A stretch of DNA of 64,000 nucleotides, taken from NCBI GenBank assembly GCA_015956445.1, contig WIUZ02000003.1:2604001-2668000 (forward strand), written 5' to 3'. Shown here in pieces: positions 53,463 to 64,000 of this stretch. The translations under genes were made by a program, and so were the position numbers. Below the pieces are notes generated by a model, which worked only from the letters and a program-made list of their open reading frames with translations, did no database searches and was not told the origin of the DNA. The stretch's first letter is position 1. Every line of letters starts with the position of its first letter. The stretch is from Thelephora terrestris (taxonomy: Eukaryota; Basidiomycota; Agaricomycetes; Thelephorales; Thelephoraceae).

Positions 53463-55461
53463 ATGCCCCTGCTCATCTCTGGCTCTATTATTTCCCCCAT
53501 CGATAAGCTTCACTACAAAAGCCTTCCCAATGCATTTGTCTACGTCGCCGATGACGGTCTGATCAAGGCTATCCACCAGCTCACGCCAACAGATGCGCCG
53601 ATGACCGAAGAAGCATTCTTGAGAAAGGTCGACCACAGAGGAGAGCTCGAGAAGTTGCATCTGGCCAAAGGAGAGTTTTTGATCCCAGGTCTCATCGATA
53701 CTCATACTGTACGTGCTCTTGATCGTCAGTCCTAAGCGATTTGACCGAGCTGTGTGTGTGGACAATTCACGAACAGCATGCCCCGCAATTCCCCAATCTT
53801 GGAGCAGGTCAAGAGTACGAACTCTTGCAGTGGCTCGACAACGTTGTCTTCCCTATGGAAGCCAATTTCAAGGACGTGGATTTTGCCACGAAGGCGTATA
53901 ACAGAATCGTGGAACGTGTTATCGATGCAGGGGTACGTGCCGGCTGCTCCCTGTCTCCCTCCCTTCCTCGTGGACTTTGGTCGCCCTTGCTCGGCCAGGC
54001 ACAAGACGCCATGCGTCACATGGTCTTCTTCACCCCACACGTCACCCATCATTTGCCATACATAATTGAGATACTACCGACTGACGTTTAGCCCATCGTT
54101 CTGGACTACAGACCACAACTTGCTGCTATTACGGGTCATTGCATCGAGATGCTACCAAGGAGCTCGCTAAGATAGCACACAAATTTGGTGCGTTGACCTC
54201 AAACATTTCGGATGCGCACGCCAGTTGTTGACTCTTTTCGTTTAGGTCAACGAGCATTCGTCGGGGTGAGCGCATCCTTCTCGTCTCCTGTCTTGCGGTA
54301 ATCCTGATTCTCGTTTTTTCGTGATAGAAATGCAACATGGATCGAAAATCTCCACCTTACTACATCGAGCGAACCGAAGAGTCGGTACCACATACCAAAG
54401 AGCTGATAAAATGCATCAGGGAGCTCTCCCCTTCCAAAGGTCCGTTCCACGGTGCGGTTCCTTGACCCTCTAAATCTCATCTGGAAACTTTTGTAGATGG
54501 CTCCCCCTACGTTTATCCTATACTCACCCCCAGATTTGCTATCTCGACGACGGATAAATTGCTCGAGGAACTTCGCGATTTCGCCGACTCAGATCCTACC
54601 CTTGCCATCCAAACACACATTTCCGAGAACCCCGCCGAGGTCGCAGAGGTGAAGGAACTATTTGATTACCTCTCAAAACCAGGAAACCCGATAACATACG
54701 CCGGGGTGTACGATCACTTCCATCTCTTGAGGGGTAACACCATCCTTGCGCACGCGGTCCACTTGGAAGAAAAGGAGTTGAAGCTGATCAAGGAGAGGGA
54801 AGCCGGGATAAGCCATTGCCCAACGAGTAACTTTAACTTGACCAGCGGGATGGCCAAGGTCGGGGATATGTTAGACAGGGGAATCAAGGTTGGTCTCGTG
54901 CTACTTCTACGTTCTTCCCTGACTTGAATTCTTCCTCAGGTCGGGCTCGGAACTGACGTCGGAGGCGGATTCGCGCCTTCAATCCTAAGAACCATTCAAG
55001 ATGCATCGATCGCCGCCAAAGTCGTGGCTCTTACGTCCCCTATCAAATCGCCGGATCCAGACTCGTTCGCGTCAAAACCGCTAAAGATAGCAACGTTGTT
55101 CTGGCTAGCCACACTTGGAGGCGCACAGGTGTGTAATCTGGAGCACAAGATCGGGAGTCTGGAAGTTGGGAAATCGTTCGACGCGATCGTTGTCGACATC
55201 CGCAACACCCACCGTCATTCGCATCATCAGGAAGTCTCCCCGCTCAACCCGAACATCTGGGGCGTGGGAGACGACCTCGAGCTTGGCCTCGATATCAGGA
55301 GACGTAATGATGGCGAGGACGTTGACGATGAGGAGAAGTTGAAGCAAGAGCTGGATGCCATGCTTGAGAGGCTCATGTTCTGTGGGGATGATAGGAACCT
55401 GAGGAGGGTCTACGTTCAAGGACGCTGGATAGGTGGAACCGAACATCGGAGGAGGGATTGA
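53463..55461 (+). CDS. Guanine deaminase (amidohydrolase family)
   Basis: Exons are 53463-53708, 53777-53932, 54112-54187, 54246-54265, 54328-54439, 54497-54888 and 54940-55461, giving 507 aa. The metal motif PGLIDTHTHAPQFPN (H81, H83) spans the first intron. GTTTCCYYGSLH, GQRAFVGKCNMD, IQTHISENPAEV, NTILAHAVHLEEKEL and SHCPTSNFNLTSG follow, then GLGTDVGGGFAPSILRTIQD, all in the order of eukaryotic guanine deaminase. It converts guanine to xanthine and ammonia in purine catabolism, in the cytosol. An Asp/Glu-rich insert (RRRNDGEDVDDEEK) near the C-terminus is lineage-specific. Exon 4 is only 20 nt. Confidence 0.93.
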
Positions 55462-57086
55462 TCTTCAAATCGTCGCGATGGGAGCCTATCTGCCTATCTG
55501 TGCCTACGTCAGGTTACGTCGACTGTCCGGACTAGCCCGTTTGCGACGTGGACGTACACGTCGTATGTAAGGATCTCGTAGTGGGTACAGATTGCTTGAT
55601 CTCGCCTGAATCTTGACGCCAATGCAGTAATTCACGCCACGCAATAAAAACCGGTTGATTGTCTCTATATATTCTCGTGTGCGTAATTTGACGGCCGGCG
55701 CTGCGCCACCGGCGATATCAGGACACGAAGTTACGAACTCTCCCTGTCTTCCCTGCCACCGACGCGCCCCACCACCGGGGTGGGATCGGGATTCGGGTGT
55801 GTAAAAGCCCCCCGAGCGGGTGTCGCTCCCGGCGATCCCTTTAAACGTCGCGTGGAAGCGAGCATCGTGGGATCCGGGGCCACAGCAAGAACAAAAGTGG
55901 TTTATCCGTGGATACCCACGAGGTTCACTTTTTGCCTGAAACCCCCTTACGGCCGGAAGTAGTGACTATACCAGGCGCCGACTCCGGTGTTGGGCTGAAT
56001 CATGAAGAGAAGATCCGGACCGGTAAATTCTACCGGCTCGGGAGCCGAACGTTCTCACGGTTGCTCGTCATCGCAGATTCGATCGTTGCTAACTCGGGGG
56101 GCATAGACGAAAAACAGTAGATTCGATGGATCATTATAAGTTAGCCACAGCGTATTCTTGCTTCAACGTGACAACAAAAGAAGGAACGAAACCTCGCACT
56201 CGCACGAACCCTTGATCAAGCCTCCATTCATGCACCACCCTGGCATCCTCCAACGCCCCACTCCTCCCTTCCACGACAGCCCCAAAGGCAAACTTGATTC
56301 CGTCTCATCGCGGTGGTGGCCAAAACGCCCCCCCTCCCGATGTACTTCGGTGTGTCGATGGTATAAACTACCGAACCAATCTCTGAATCTCGGGCCGGTA
56401 GTGTTGAGGGATGCCATCTTCCTCGTTCGGAGAGAAGGGCAAGTTCATTTTTTGTAGGGCTCAACAAAGCCTCGGGAGAGGTTATATGCAATGCTAGAGA
56501 TACCAAGGCGGCAACGACAAACCCTGACGGAGCTCGTATTTACGACTTCCTGGAGGATCGCTGAGAGATGTTAGAAGCTGCCTGTCTCAAAACAATGGAA
56601 ATAAAAAGCCTTTGCGCTCCCCAATCAACCCCATCTTGGCGAAAAAAAGGGGTAACTGTCGTTCGAACGGGGTATGGGCGGTAAAAGCTGGCCATATATA
56701 AAGCAGCCGACGAATTTTAGCAGACGGCGCCCATCGCGAACAGATGAGGAACCGCTGAACATCTGAACAGTTTTTGTTGAAACGCAACAAAGGCCAAAGC
56801 AGTGTCCGATAAGCGCACGTATGCCCTTACTCCGAAGGCGAAAATACAAAGAAATATTCTGGCAACAATTTGGAGGCACGTTCCAGTGGTCACCGGTCAC
56901 CGTTTACCAACCTTCTATTCTAATGCTCAAACCTGTTCGGGTTCCAAGGCTGTGATGTGGGCGCAGTCTGACCTGAGTAACCCCCCCTCGAGGACATAAT
57001 CAGCCGAGATCACATACAGGCCTTCTCCATCCCAGTTGTCGAGTACTAAAATTACAGGCTTGCTCCAACATGAGCGCAAGAAAATG
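55462..57086. other. Convergent intergenic region
   Basis: About 1.6 kb between the stops of guanine deaminase and the glutamine synthetase-family gene. Only short unsupported frames are present on both strands. Confidence 0.4.
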
Positions 57087-59333
57087 TTAGACAAGTTCCA
57101 AGTATCGTTCCACTATGTCAAACGTTCGGTTAGCGACTCTGCATCAAACGCGAGGAGAGGCTGTCGCAGACCGGAAACGAACCTTCCCAATTTGTGACCG
57201 CGGAATTCCACACCCCAACCTCATGCTCCCTCGTCCCTCCAAAATGCTCCACAAACTCGTCTCCGAAAACCTCCCTCGCAACGCTTCCTTGCCTCATCAT
57301 GCGGATCGTCGCGGCTTCAAGCGACCGGGGTAGCATAGTAACCTACGAAAACAAAAAAAAACAGAGCATCTAGACACCCTCCAGACGAACGAACAGTGAA
57401 GTGGCCAGCACACCTTTCCGGATTTTTTATCCTCCGGCGTCATCTGCGTCACAGGCACCACATCCAACTCGAGTTTCTTCTCGATACCCCTCAATCCCAA
57501 CGCAAAAATTGCGCTCAAGGCAAAGTATGGGTTCATATCCGCCCCCGGTACACGGACCTCAAAGCGTGTGGCAGAAGGTGGAACGGACGGTGGCGAGATG
57601 ATCCGAACTGATCCTGCGCGGGAGTCATACCCGTAAGTCACGGCGTTGGGGGCCCAGAAAGCATCTCCGCCGACAAGCCGTTTGTATCCATTGATCGTAG
57701 GAACGAACTAGAAATAAGATATATATGTCAGTTGGACGAAGTCCTGCTCTGAAGGACGTATATATCATACGAGAGGTAAGACTAAGAGTTCACTCGTTAG
57801 CATCCATCTTGTGCACTCATGGAAAACCTCACCGTCCGGGAGACCGTCTAGAATACCAGCCAAGAAATACTCCGCAACCTCGCTGATAAACTTGGTGTCG
57901 TCATACTTAGCACCTTCGCGACCTTTGCCGGTTTCTGATCCAGGGAACGCAAAGATGTTCTTACCCTCCGAGTCTCTCAGGGACACGTGAATGTGTCTAG
58001 CACCCACCGGTGAGCGAACACAGAAGAAGTGGTAATAGCGACTGACCCGCTACAACCTGGGAGCTGAGAGCATGCTACGTCAAGTTGGTGATGACGGATT
58101 ATGGTACGCGAGCTCACATTTGCCCAAGGTTTCGCCATAAAACTTGGAGTGATTCCGTGCTTCATCCCGACACTCTTCGCCAGGAACTTGAACAGAATAG
58201 CATTATCAGCTATTCGCAACACAGGCTGATAAGCCAGGGCCGTCTCGTATACTCCCGGGCCTGTCTCCGTATCTAGAAACTAGAGATGAGGATCACACAG
58301 GGAAATAAAGAGGGTGGAGCGTACGGTGAGCCTCGATGGCGACATCGAACTTTTCTGCAACATCAAAGATATCGTGGAAATATGTGGTATTCAGCTGGGT
58401 TCTGAGAAGGGAGTACCCGTGCACTACCTCGAATCAGCGAAGGTTCCGAGGGTGTAAGTATCCTGGAAGAGCAACTCACTTCCTGGTGTTAAGGGATCGA
58501 GGTTCGTGAAATTCTTCTCGGCTAGGGTGTGAGGCGTTTCTAGAAGCCCATTAGTACAAGACCTTGCCGATCCCTAGTTTCCATTACCTTTGAATTGGAA
58601 ATACTTCCCTCGACGAATAAGTGAAAGCCCCACAATGTGAACGATAGCATACTCACCTCATATTCGCAACCTGCCATCGGGGTCCATCCTGAAGCTTCAG
58701 CCTTCTTTGCTACAAGTGACACAACCCCGCGTGGGCACACAGATAAGGGTTTGCGGGTGTCAGGGTCCAAGAAAGACACGAGGAAGAAAGGGACATTGTT
58801 TTCCCAGGGTATCCTTCGGTACGTTGAGAGGTCGATCTCGGCAATCACATCTCTGTAACCGTTCGCCTTAGTTGAGATCAGCAATTCTCGGGAATAGACA
58901 GCGTCGTGGATGTCCCATCCGCTGTTCGATAGTAAGAGCTTCAGTCTAGAGATCTTGGAGCATCACAATAGACTGACAACACGACGCTGCAGAATCCAAA
59001 GCCGTTGGAAGATACGGCACTCAGGAATTTGTCCTTGGACTAGATGCAGTGCAAGCGTAAGATGTGGCGTCGGACGGCGGAAACTATTCAGTATTGTACC
59101 ATGAACTTTCCACGAAGTACCCCATCGACTACCGTGAACAAATCAGCGCATGCGGAAGGCCGGGAGCATCTATCGCGGCTGTACCATCGATCCCTATGGC
59201 TTCGTTATCCTACGGTTGAGACAACCCAAGCACACGACCTACCCGCGACCTTGACTTTGTTATCATTCATCAACAAGTTCTTCAAGTCCTCCGCGGTTTT
59301 GGGGGCATTGGCCGTCGCAGGAAGACTGGCCAT
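57087..59333 (-). CDS. Glutamine synthetase-family enzyme (bacterial type I-like)
   Basis: Fourteen minus-strand exons: 59333-59243, 59128-59100, 59039-58981, 58921-58657, 58603-58588, 58539-58480, 58423-58325, 58272-58118, 58063-58047, 57996-57833, 57781-57771, 57707-57414, 57342-57183 and 57112-57087, giving 481 aa. Motifs in order are VDGVLRGKFM, GWDIHDAVYSRE, RPLSV-type strand RKPLSVCPRG, GCEYEYFQFKETP, YSLLRTQLNTTYFHDIF, EAHHTETGPGVYETAL, the ATP region MAKPWANLPGCSGHIHVSLR, YKRLVGGDAFWAPNAVTYGY, RFEVRVPGADMNPYFALSAI and final NWEVERYLELV. This is the fungal GS-I-like (FluG/GS-domain) family. Gamma-glutamyl ligase activity is expected, but the amine acceptor is uncertain. Exon 11 is an 11-nt micro-exon (TCTTACCTCTC, encoding VLPL) needed to join GILDGLPD to FVPTINGYKR. 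Confidence 0.9.
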
Positions 59334-59502
59334 GGTAACCTTGGTCTGTTATCGGGAAACAGAACGCAAGATCGTGGTGGTAGAAGAAATCCGAAACCCG
59401 CAGTGACCCGAGAACCCTGTGATTACTTCCGATCGTGGGCAATGATGCAATGATGCCGTGCACAATCGGTGCACACGAATCAGTCGAACGAAGGTTTTAA
59501 TC
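59334..59502. promoter_or_regulatory. Short shared promoter between head-to-head genes
   Basis: Only 169 bp separate the start codons of the minus-strand GS-family gene (59333) and the plus-strand WD40 gene (59503). Both promoters must lie here, so co-regulation is possible. Confidence 0.5.
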
Positions 59503-60892
59503 ATGGACACCCAGTCTTCGACCTCAACCACAACCTTGACCCCGCCGGAGTTGAAGCTCTCACTACGCACTCCTGCGGCAGCGTCCGCTCTGGCGTTTGG
59601 GAAAGGGAACTACCTTGCTGTGGGTTCAGGTGAATGTTCAGGTCTGACTACTCGCTACCGCAACCATCTCACGCTGTTTTTGTGAAAGACGATGGCTCTC
59701 TCAGACTCTACAACCTACCGGAAACAAGGGTCCTCAAGGCCGTGAGGGGCTTAGGATCGGATGTCTCGTCTATAGCCTGGCTGCACCCTCCGGGAGCGGA
59801 TATCGGAAACGTCTTAGTCGCTGCCGGACCAAAGGTCTGCCAGTGTCAGCCATCCGTTAAGGTTGTGATTAACGCCATATATCGGCGTACTTAGATCTTC
59901 CTTTTTGGCCTGGATGCCCCCTCCATGATACGAGACCCTTCACAGTCCCTTATTTTATTGGACGACATAATTGATTCGGACGATATTTTCAACGAGGTGA
60001 TCGCGGTTTATGGGCCACGTAAGAACATGTCTGATCCTTCCGTTGGTTTAGCTAGATAGACATCAGTGCAAACGGGAAACTTTTGGCATTTTCTTGCGAT
60101 AGGGGTCTCGTTGGTGTCATCGACCTCTCGACAAAGCGGGCCACGAAAATGAGGACCTCGCACACCAATGTAGGTCTCGCCCCTCGTGCGGAATCTATTT
60201 TATTGATTTGTATCCACAAGATCTGCGGCGCTGTGAGATTCATTCCCAATAGGCCAAGTGAGATTCTCAGCGCGGGGTATGACTCGGTCCTTTTACACTT
60301 TGATATCACCCAAGGATCCGTGCTTTCGAGATTTGACATCGGTAGGGACTCGATGGCTGTAAATGATTCTTTACTCATCTTCTCCCCAGACGGCCTTCCA
60401 CCCTCGAGCACGGTATCAATGTCGCCCCCTTTCGTCCATTGTATAGCCTTTTCCGAACATGGCGCTGCGGCTGCGAGCACAGCCGATGGACGTGTGTGGA
60501 TTGGGAGGGGCGGCGATAAGTCAATCCCGTCAAAGAAGAAGCGTATCAGAAAGTGGGAGGGACTGAGGGAAGATGCGGGAAACTGGGTCAGCCTGGCTGA
60601 AGGACCCGTGGTGTCAGTGTGAGTCAAGGGTCTTCCCTAGCCCAGATTTAAGCCCATTGAGAACTACCATCACAGGGACTTTACAACCTCGGAAAGCTTC
60701 GTGGCGTGTACGCTGCTGGGTTCGTTGTCCCAGTACAAGGTTGGCGCCGGGTCAACGGAGGGCGGGATAGTCTGGTCCAGGGACGTGGAACAGCTGGAGA
60801 AAGTCAATTGCATGCGGACAAACGGGGCGTTCATTGTAGTAGGTGGGTTCTCAAATGGCGGAAAGGGACTCGTTGAAGTGTACGGAGTGTAA
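59503..60892 (+). CDS. WD40-repeat protein, WDR53-like
   Basis: Exons are 59503-59629, 59689-59834, 59895-59996, 60056-60169, 60221-60618 and 60676-60892, giving 367 aa. WD-type blades can be read as LALS/A-type starts and x-[LV]-W/Y endings: DGSLRLYNLPETRVLK, SSIAWLHPPGADIGNVLVAA, NGKLLAFSCDRGLVGVIDLS, AVRFIPNRPSEILSAGYDSV, LLHFDITQGSVL, CIAFSEHGAAAASTADGRVW and ACTLLGSLSQY. The basic insert KSIPSKKKRIRKWEG between blades and the whole order fit the fungal WDR53-like group, in which human WDR53 is a DDB1-CUL4 partner. The third-last intron (51 nt, 60170-60220) has no stop, so retention would not be seen as a break. Confidence 0.75.
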
Positions 60893-61519
60893 AACTTGCT
60901 AGCAAGCCCGACAAGAGCAAATCTCTAAAAACTGGCGAGGATGAGCCGTCGAAGTTGTTGTCTTTCACGCACGATTCTGAGAGTGTGTGCCAAGTCAAGT
61001 TCCTATCTGCGTCTTCCTGTTCACAGGTTGAAGACGAACATAGACGATAAGCGTTACTGCTTCGAATCAGTCAAAGGACGTGTAAGCTCTGTCGCCGAAC
61101 GTCGAGGCTTACCTCCCCTCGATGGAAGTTTGTCCACCACGAATGTGTAGCACCACGGATGCCAGTTATGGTTTTGTTCATCAGGAAAAGTCTCAGCAGC
61201 TACGCGGCTCTAGGCGATGCTATCTGACGCTATTCACACGTATAGCTGTTTAGCCGTGTTAGCCATCAACTTGAGATCAGCTAACCTTTCACGTCAGAGA
61301 CTTTCGCACGTGTGGTGGGCGTCTGATAGTTAAGATTTTGCGTGTGCAGGCCCTTGGTCGGTTTGGAGCAGGATCGGTATGTTATTGACGCAGCCGCTCG
61401 AAATCTTGATGATTTGCTTGTTGCATAACATTCATTGAGCAAGCCAGATATTATTACACAATCCACAAAGTACATAGGGTTGTTAAAAGGAAGTGAGATT
61501 TCTGCAAATAGTCATGCAT
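60893..61519. other. Intergenic region
   Basis: No supported gene between the WD40 gene and the Ca2+-ATPase pseudogene. Confidence 0.4.
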
Positions 61520-62752
61520 GTTCTAACATGTGAAGGAGAGGGGGAACAGTCCAATAAACACGACGATAATGAAAGACCAATTGTTGAGGATACCCTCGAA
61601 TATGTTGAGCCGGTTGTCGAGCCTCCAACATTGACCGAGTTGAATATTTGAGCAAAGACGAAGGTGTTGAACACGATGGTGATAACGATCTCATCACCGG
61701 TCCAAACCGAGGATCGAGTGGCCGAGGAAGTGGAAGATGAGGATGATGGCGACCTGGTAGATCGACTGCCCAAGGATCATTTTGATCATGTCGGCAATGA
61801 AGAGTCGTGTTCCACGGGTTTCTGACATCCGGTCTAGAGAGATTCCGAGGTGGGGTTGGCGGCAAGGGCGAGAGCGGCGAAGGTATCCATGATGATGTTG
61901 ATCCAGAGAGAGCGGAGGGTCTCGACAAGTATCTTCTTATCCTCTGGAGAAGAGCGGGCCAGAACCTGGAGACGAGGGACGACTTCGGTACGCTCCTTTG
62001 GATTGAGAGCGCGGAAAACAGGACCTTCTATGATTATTCCGCCTGCAGTTTAAATCCCACATTGAGTGGCGATCGAGCAAACGGTCAATGTTGTCTCCGA
62101 TCCACATCTTGACGGTGACTCCAGCGCGGCGGTAGGAAGCGACGGCATCGCGGACGCCAGGACGAAGGGGGTCCCCGATGCCGATGATGGCCACCGGGAT
62201 CGTTGAAGTCTCGATACCACAACGCGATGGTCAACATCTGGTTGGCGTAGAAGCTGATCGTTCTCGAGATGTTGTCCTTTGTAGTCTCGTTGATAGCCTT
62301 GGTCTCGATCCTGGAGTTGGGGTCTTGTGGTTTATCCGCGTGCTTAGAGGCGACAACATGCCGGGTGTATTTCTTGGTGAGAATTTCTGAGGCGCCTTGG
62401 AGAAACAGACGGTAGCGGCCGGAACGAAGGCGGATAAACACGCCCATGGCCTTCCGTTCGCTGGAAAAGGGGATCATTTGGACAATCTCCGCCGAATCAT
62501 GAGTGTGCTTCCAGTTATCCCAGCCGAGATCCTTAGTGAACTGGAGAAAAGCTGTCTCGGTCTTGGATCCGACGAGGACAGTACCCCCTTGGTTTCCGGG
62601 TCGATGTCCTCAAAGGCGGTGGAATTGATCGCATCCAGCGATACCCATCGAGAAGCCGACGTTGGCTGTCTTGAGGGCAGAAACATCGTTCGTACCGTCG
62701 CTGGTAATGCCAGCAATCTCGCCGAGTGACTGGAGGGTCTCGACTAGGACGT
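61520..62752 (-). pseudogene. Scrambled PMCA-type Ca2+-ATPase pseudogene
   Basis: On the minus strand the pieces read, 5' to 3': hinge DGTNDVSALKTANVGFSMGI (62700-62641), N-domain INSTAFEDIDPETK (62628-62587), SKTETAFLQF, MIPFSSERKAMGVFIRLRSG (from 62477), NISRTISFYANQ, IGIGDPLRPGVRDAV (about 62188-62144), IIIEGPVFRALNP (about 62030), VLARSSPEDKKILVETLR (about 61965), then LWINIIMDTFAALALAANP and the last membrane part DMIKMILGQSIYQ. In a normal pump the hinge comes after the N-domain and before LWINIIMD; here it is moved to the front and about 100 residues are missing between VETLR and LWINII. The hinge TGDGTND is TSDGTND, a stop breaks GIYTAGG, and frame changes occur near 61830 and 61625. 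No DKTGTLT is present. Confidence 0.8.
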
Positions 62753-62904
62753 TCTAGATGATATCTCTAAGGGAGAATGTGCATTGACCGCCGATCCCAA
62801 GGACTGAATTGCCAACTTGTGGGCTTTTCAGGGGAGAAAAGAGAGTTGGCGGATGTGAGGATGCTTGTCATCAGTCAGGGCGATGGATAACGTTCGGGCG
62901 TAAC

Positions 62905-63575
62905 AGTTCCCACGGTCGCCACATCTCCCCGCACAACGTCGACCGATGGACCACCGCGTACAATTTAAAATCCAAACTCTGTTGTGCCCCTGGCTTGGTC
63001 GGGAAGATAAGGTCTGCTGATGTGAGCCATGAACGACATCTCGCTTTGTCAAGGCGCTGACCCCACAACCACAACAGGAAGGGCGTAAGCTGTTTTGGGC
63101 CTACATTGGGGGGCTGTCCATTCAAAGTGACTATAGCGTCGTGCAGGACTGGATCAACCAGTTGCTCGAGCCAAGTGAGAAGCGAGTGAAGAATGAGCCG
63201 CTTCCAGTTAGCATTCATTCTCCTCTTCCCCAACAGATCGGTGCTCCGCCGAACATCGCAGAGTCTAGCCGGCATCAGTTGTTCGGCCAGTTTGGTAACA
63301 CACCAACCTTCTCGCAACCCAGCCCTCGTCCCGTCCAGCCCCCTCCTTACATCCCTGGGAATGTTGGGTCCCCGGGTGTTGGCATGTGCGCCCTTTCATG
63401 CGGCCTGGAACTTCCCAACCGCCGCCCCCGGCGACCAAGCCCCCGCCGCTTCCACCCACCCCCAGCGGACAACAGATCTCATACTTGCCCTTGTCTTCCA
63501 TACAGCGTGCTTCTAGGCTTGATTGCGGTAGCTATTTATTTAAATTACACTTGGAATCCACCTCAGGCAATATAA
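62905..63575 (+). CDS. Fragment of an RNase III / dsRNA-binding domain protein
   Basis: Exon ends are readable at about 62905-63021 and 63078-63575. NVDRWTTAYNLKSKLCCAPG, then GKIRSAD, spliced (GTGAGC...AACAG) to EGRKLFWAYIGGLSIQSDYS and VVQDWINQLLEP, fits the second half of the RNase III domain found in small Agaricomycete proteins. A Pro-rich linker follows, and a different frame near 63460 reads GQQISYLPL, the usual start of the dsRNA-binding domain, so an intron or frameshift lies at about 63370. The first half of the RNase III domain, including its acidic catalytic motif, was not found. The dsRBD is cut off. It is probably a partial or decayed gene. Confidence 0.4.
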
Positions 63576-64000
63576 TACATGTGTCTATCTGAGAATTGGT
63601 TAAGGTAGAACGTGCTACACTCTTCGAGCACGTTGACTGATGTCCAGTGCTCCGGAACGTTGGGTCCAAACTTGGGGATGAGATGGATGCTGCGCCTAAT
63701 GGAGGATAGAGGTACAACACTCGTGATGCGTTCTTGGCCATCGAATGCGTGGTTGACCTTCAGCATCCTGTGATTGGGATCTGGCGCCGTGAATTTCGTG
63801 AACCACTCGACATATGCAAGATGTTCGTCTTCAGCCCCCGGTAATGCAAAAATCACCCGGACTTGCCCCACCTGGTGCCCTCCATGTAAATCAGCTCGCG
63901 GTCTACGTTACTGAGGTAAGGGACCCACCTCGCAGCCCATTTTCGCTCTCCCCATTTGGCTCAACACTTAGAAGTGCTGTGTCAAAGCGTGCACCAATCA
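63563..64000 (-). CDS. C-terminal part of a mobile-element-associated protein (Plavaka-type neighbourhood)
   Basis: Minus-strand exons are >64000-63929 and 63879-63563; the intron GTGGGT...ATGGAG joins ENGLRG to HQVGQVRVIF in phase. The tail contains YVEWFTKFTAPDPNHRMLKV, SVVPLSSIRRSIHLIPKFGP, WTSVNVLEECSTFYLN and FSDRHMYY. This ending is characteristic of the large repeated basidiomycete proteins that accompany Plavaka/CACTA-like DNA transposons. The gene continues beyond the window, so its state cannot be judged. Confidence 0.65.

Overview
The window is nuclear DNA of a filamentous basidiomycete, most likely an Agaricomycete. Genes are dense and cut by many 45-65 nt GT-AG introns. Several protein types are typical of mushroom-forming fungi: a DUF6535 membrane protein, divergent TKL-like pseudokinases, F-box proteins, Fe(II)/2OG dioxygenase paralogues and tails of Plavaka-like elements. 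All exon maps here were built by hand from splice-site phase and family conservation.

Conserved genes. These are mitoribosomal mS38/Cox24 (417-1475), SNU13 (14641-15236), the SUMO E2 UBC9 (15549-16501, minus), a Nur1/Mug154 nuclear-rim protein (16869-18221, minus), a TilS-like tRNA-Ile lysidine synthetase (28230-30101, minus), SKP1 (36665-37449), the mRNA capping guanylyltransferase CEG1 (38112-40283, minus), guanine deaminase (53463-55461), a glutamine synthetase-family enzyme (57087-59333, minus) and a WDR53-like WD40 protein (59503-60892). One intron-containing tRNA lies at 27451-27538 (minus).

Duplicated families. Five pairs of paralogues sit within 64 kb: pseudokinases (4066 and 11589), 2OG dioxygenases (5820 minus and 32760 plus), CCCH-like zinc-finger/coiled-coil genes in tandem (20674 and 24787), SKP1 (36665 plus and 40670 minus, convergent) and calmodulin-like genes in a ~2.28 kb tandem duplication (45984 and 48255, both minus). 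In several pairs one member shows lost catalytic residues, eroded splice sites or a changed C-terminus.

Accessory and decayed DNA. Left of 4 kb there is a TIR element inserted in a dispersed repeat whose empty relative is also present, and a ~0.8 kb foldback element enclosing a Tc1-type transposase helix-turn-helix. A 30-bp minisatellite lies at 10851-11060. The right end holds a frameshifted, internally rearranged Ca2+-ATPase pseudogene (61520-62752), an RNase III/dsRBD gene fragment and the tail of a mobile-element gene.

The best candidate for something undescribed is the tandem zinc-finger pair at 20674-27261. Three copies of a finger of form C-x10-14-C-x5-7-C-x3-H-P are each split by a phase-0 intron exactly one residue after the first cysteine. 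The first gene also carries a long GW/WG repeat array of the kind that binds Argonaute in other eukaryotes.
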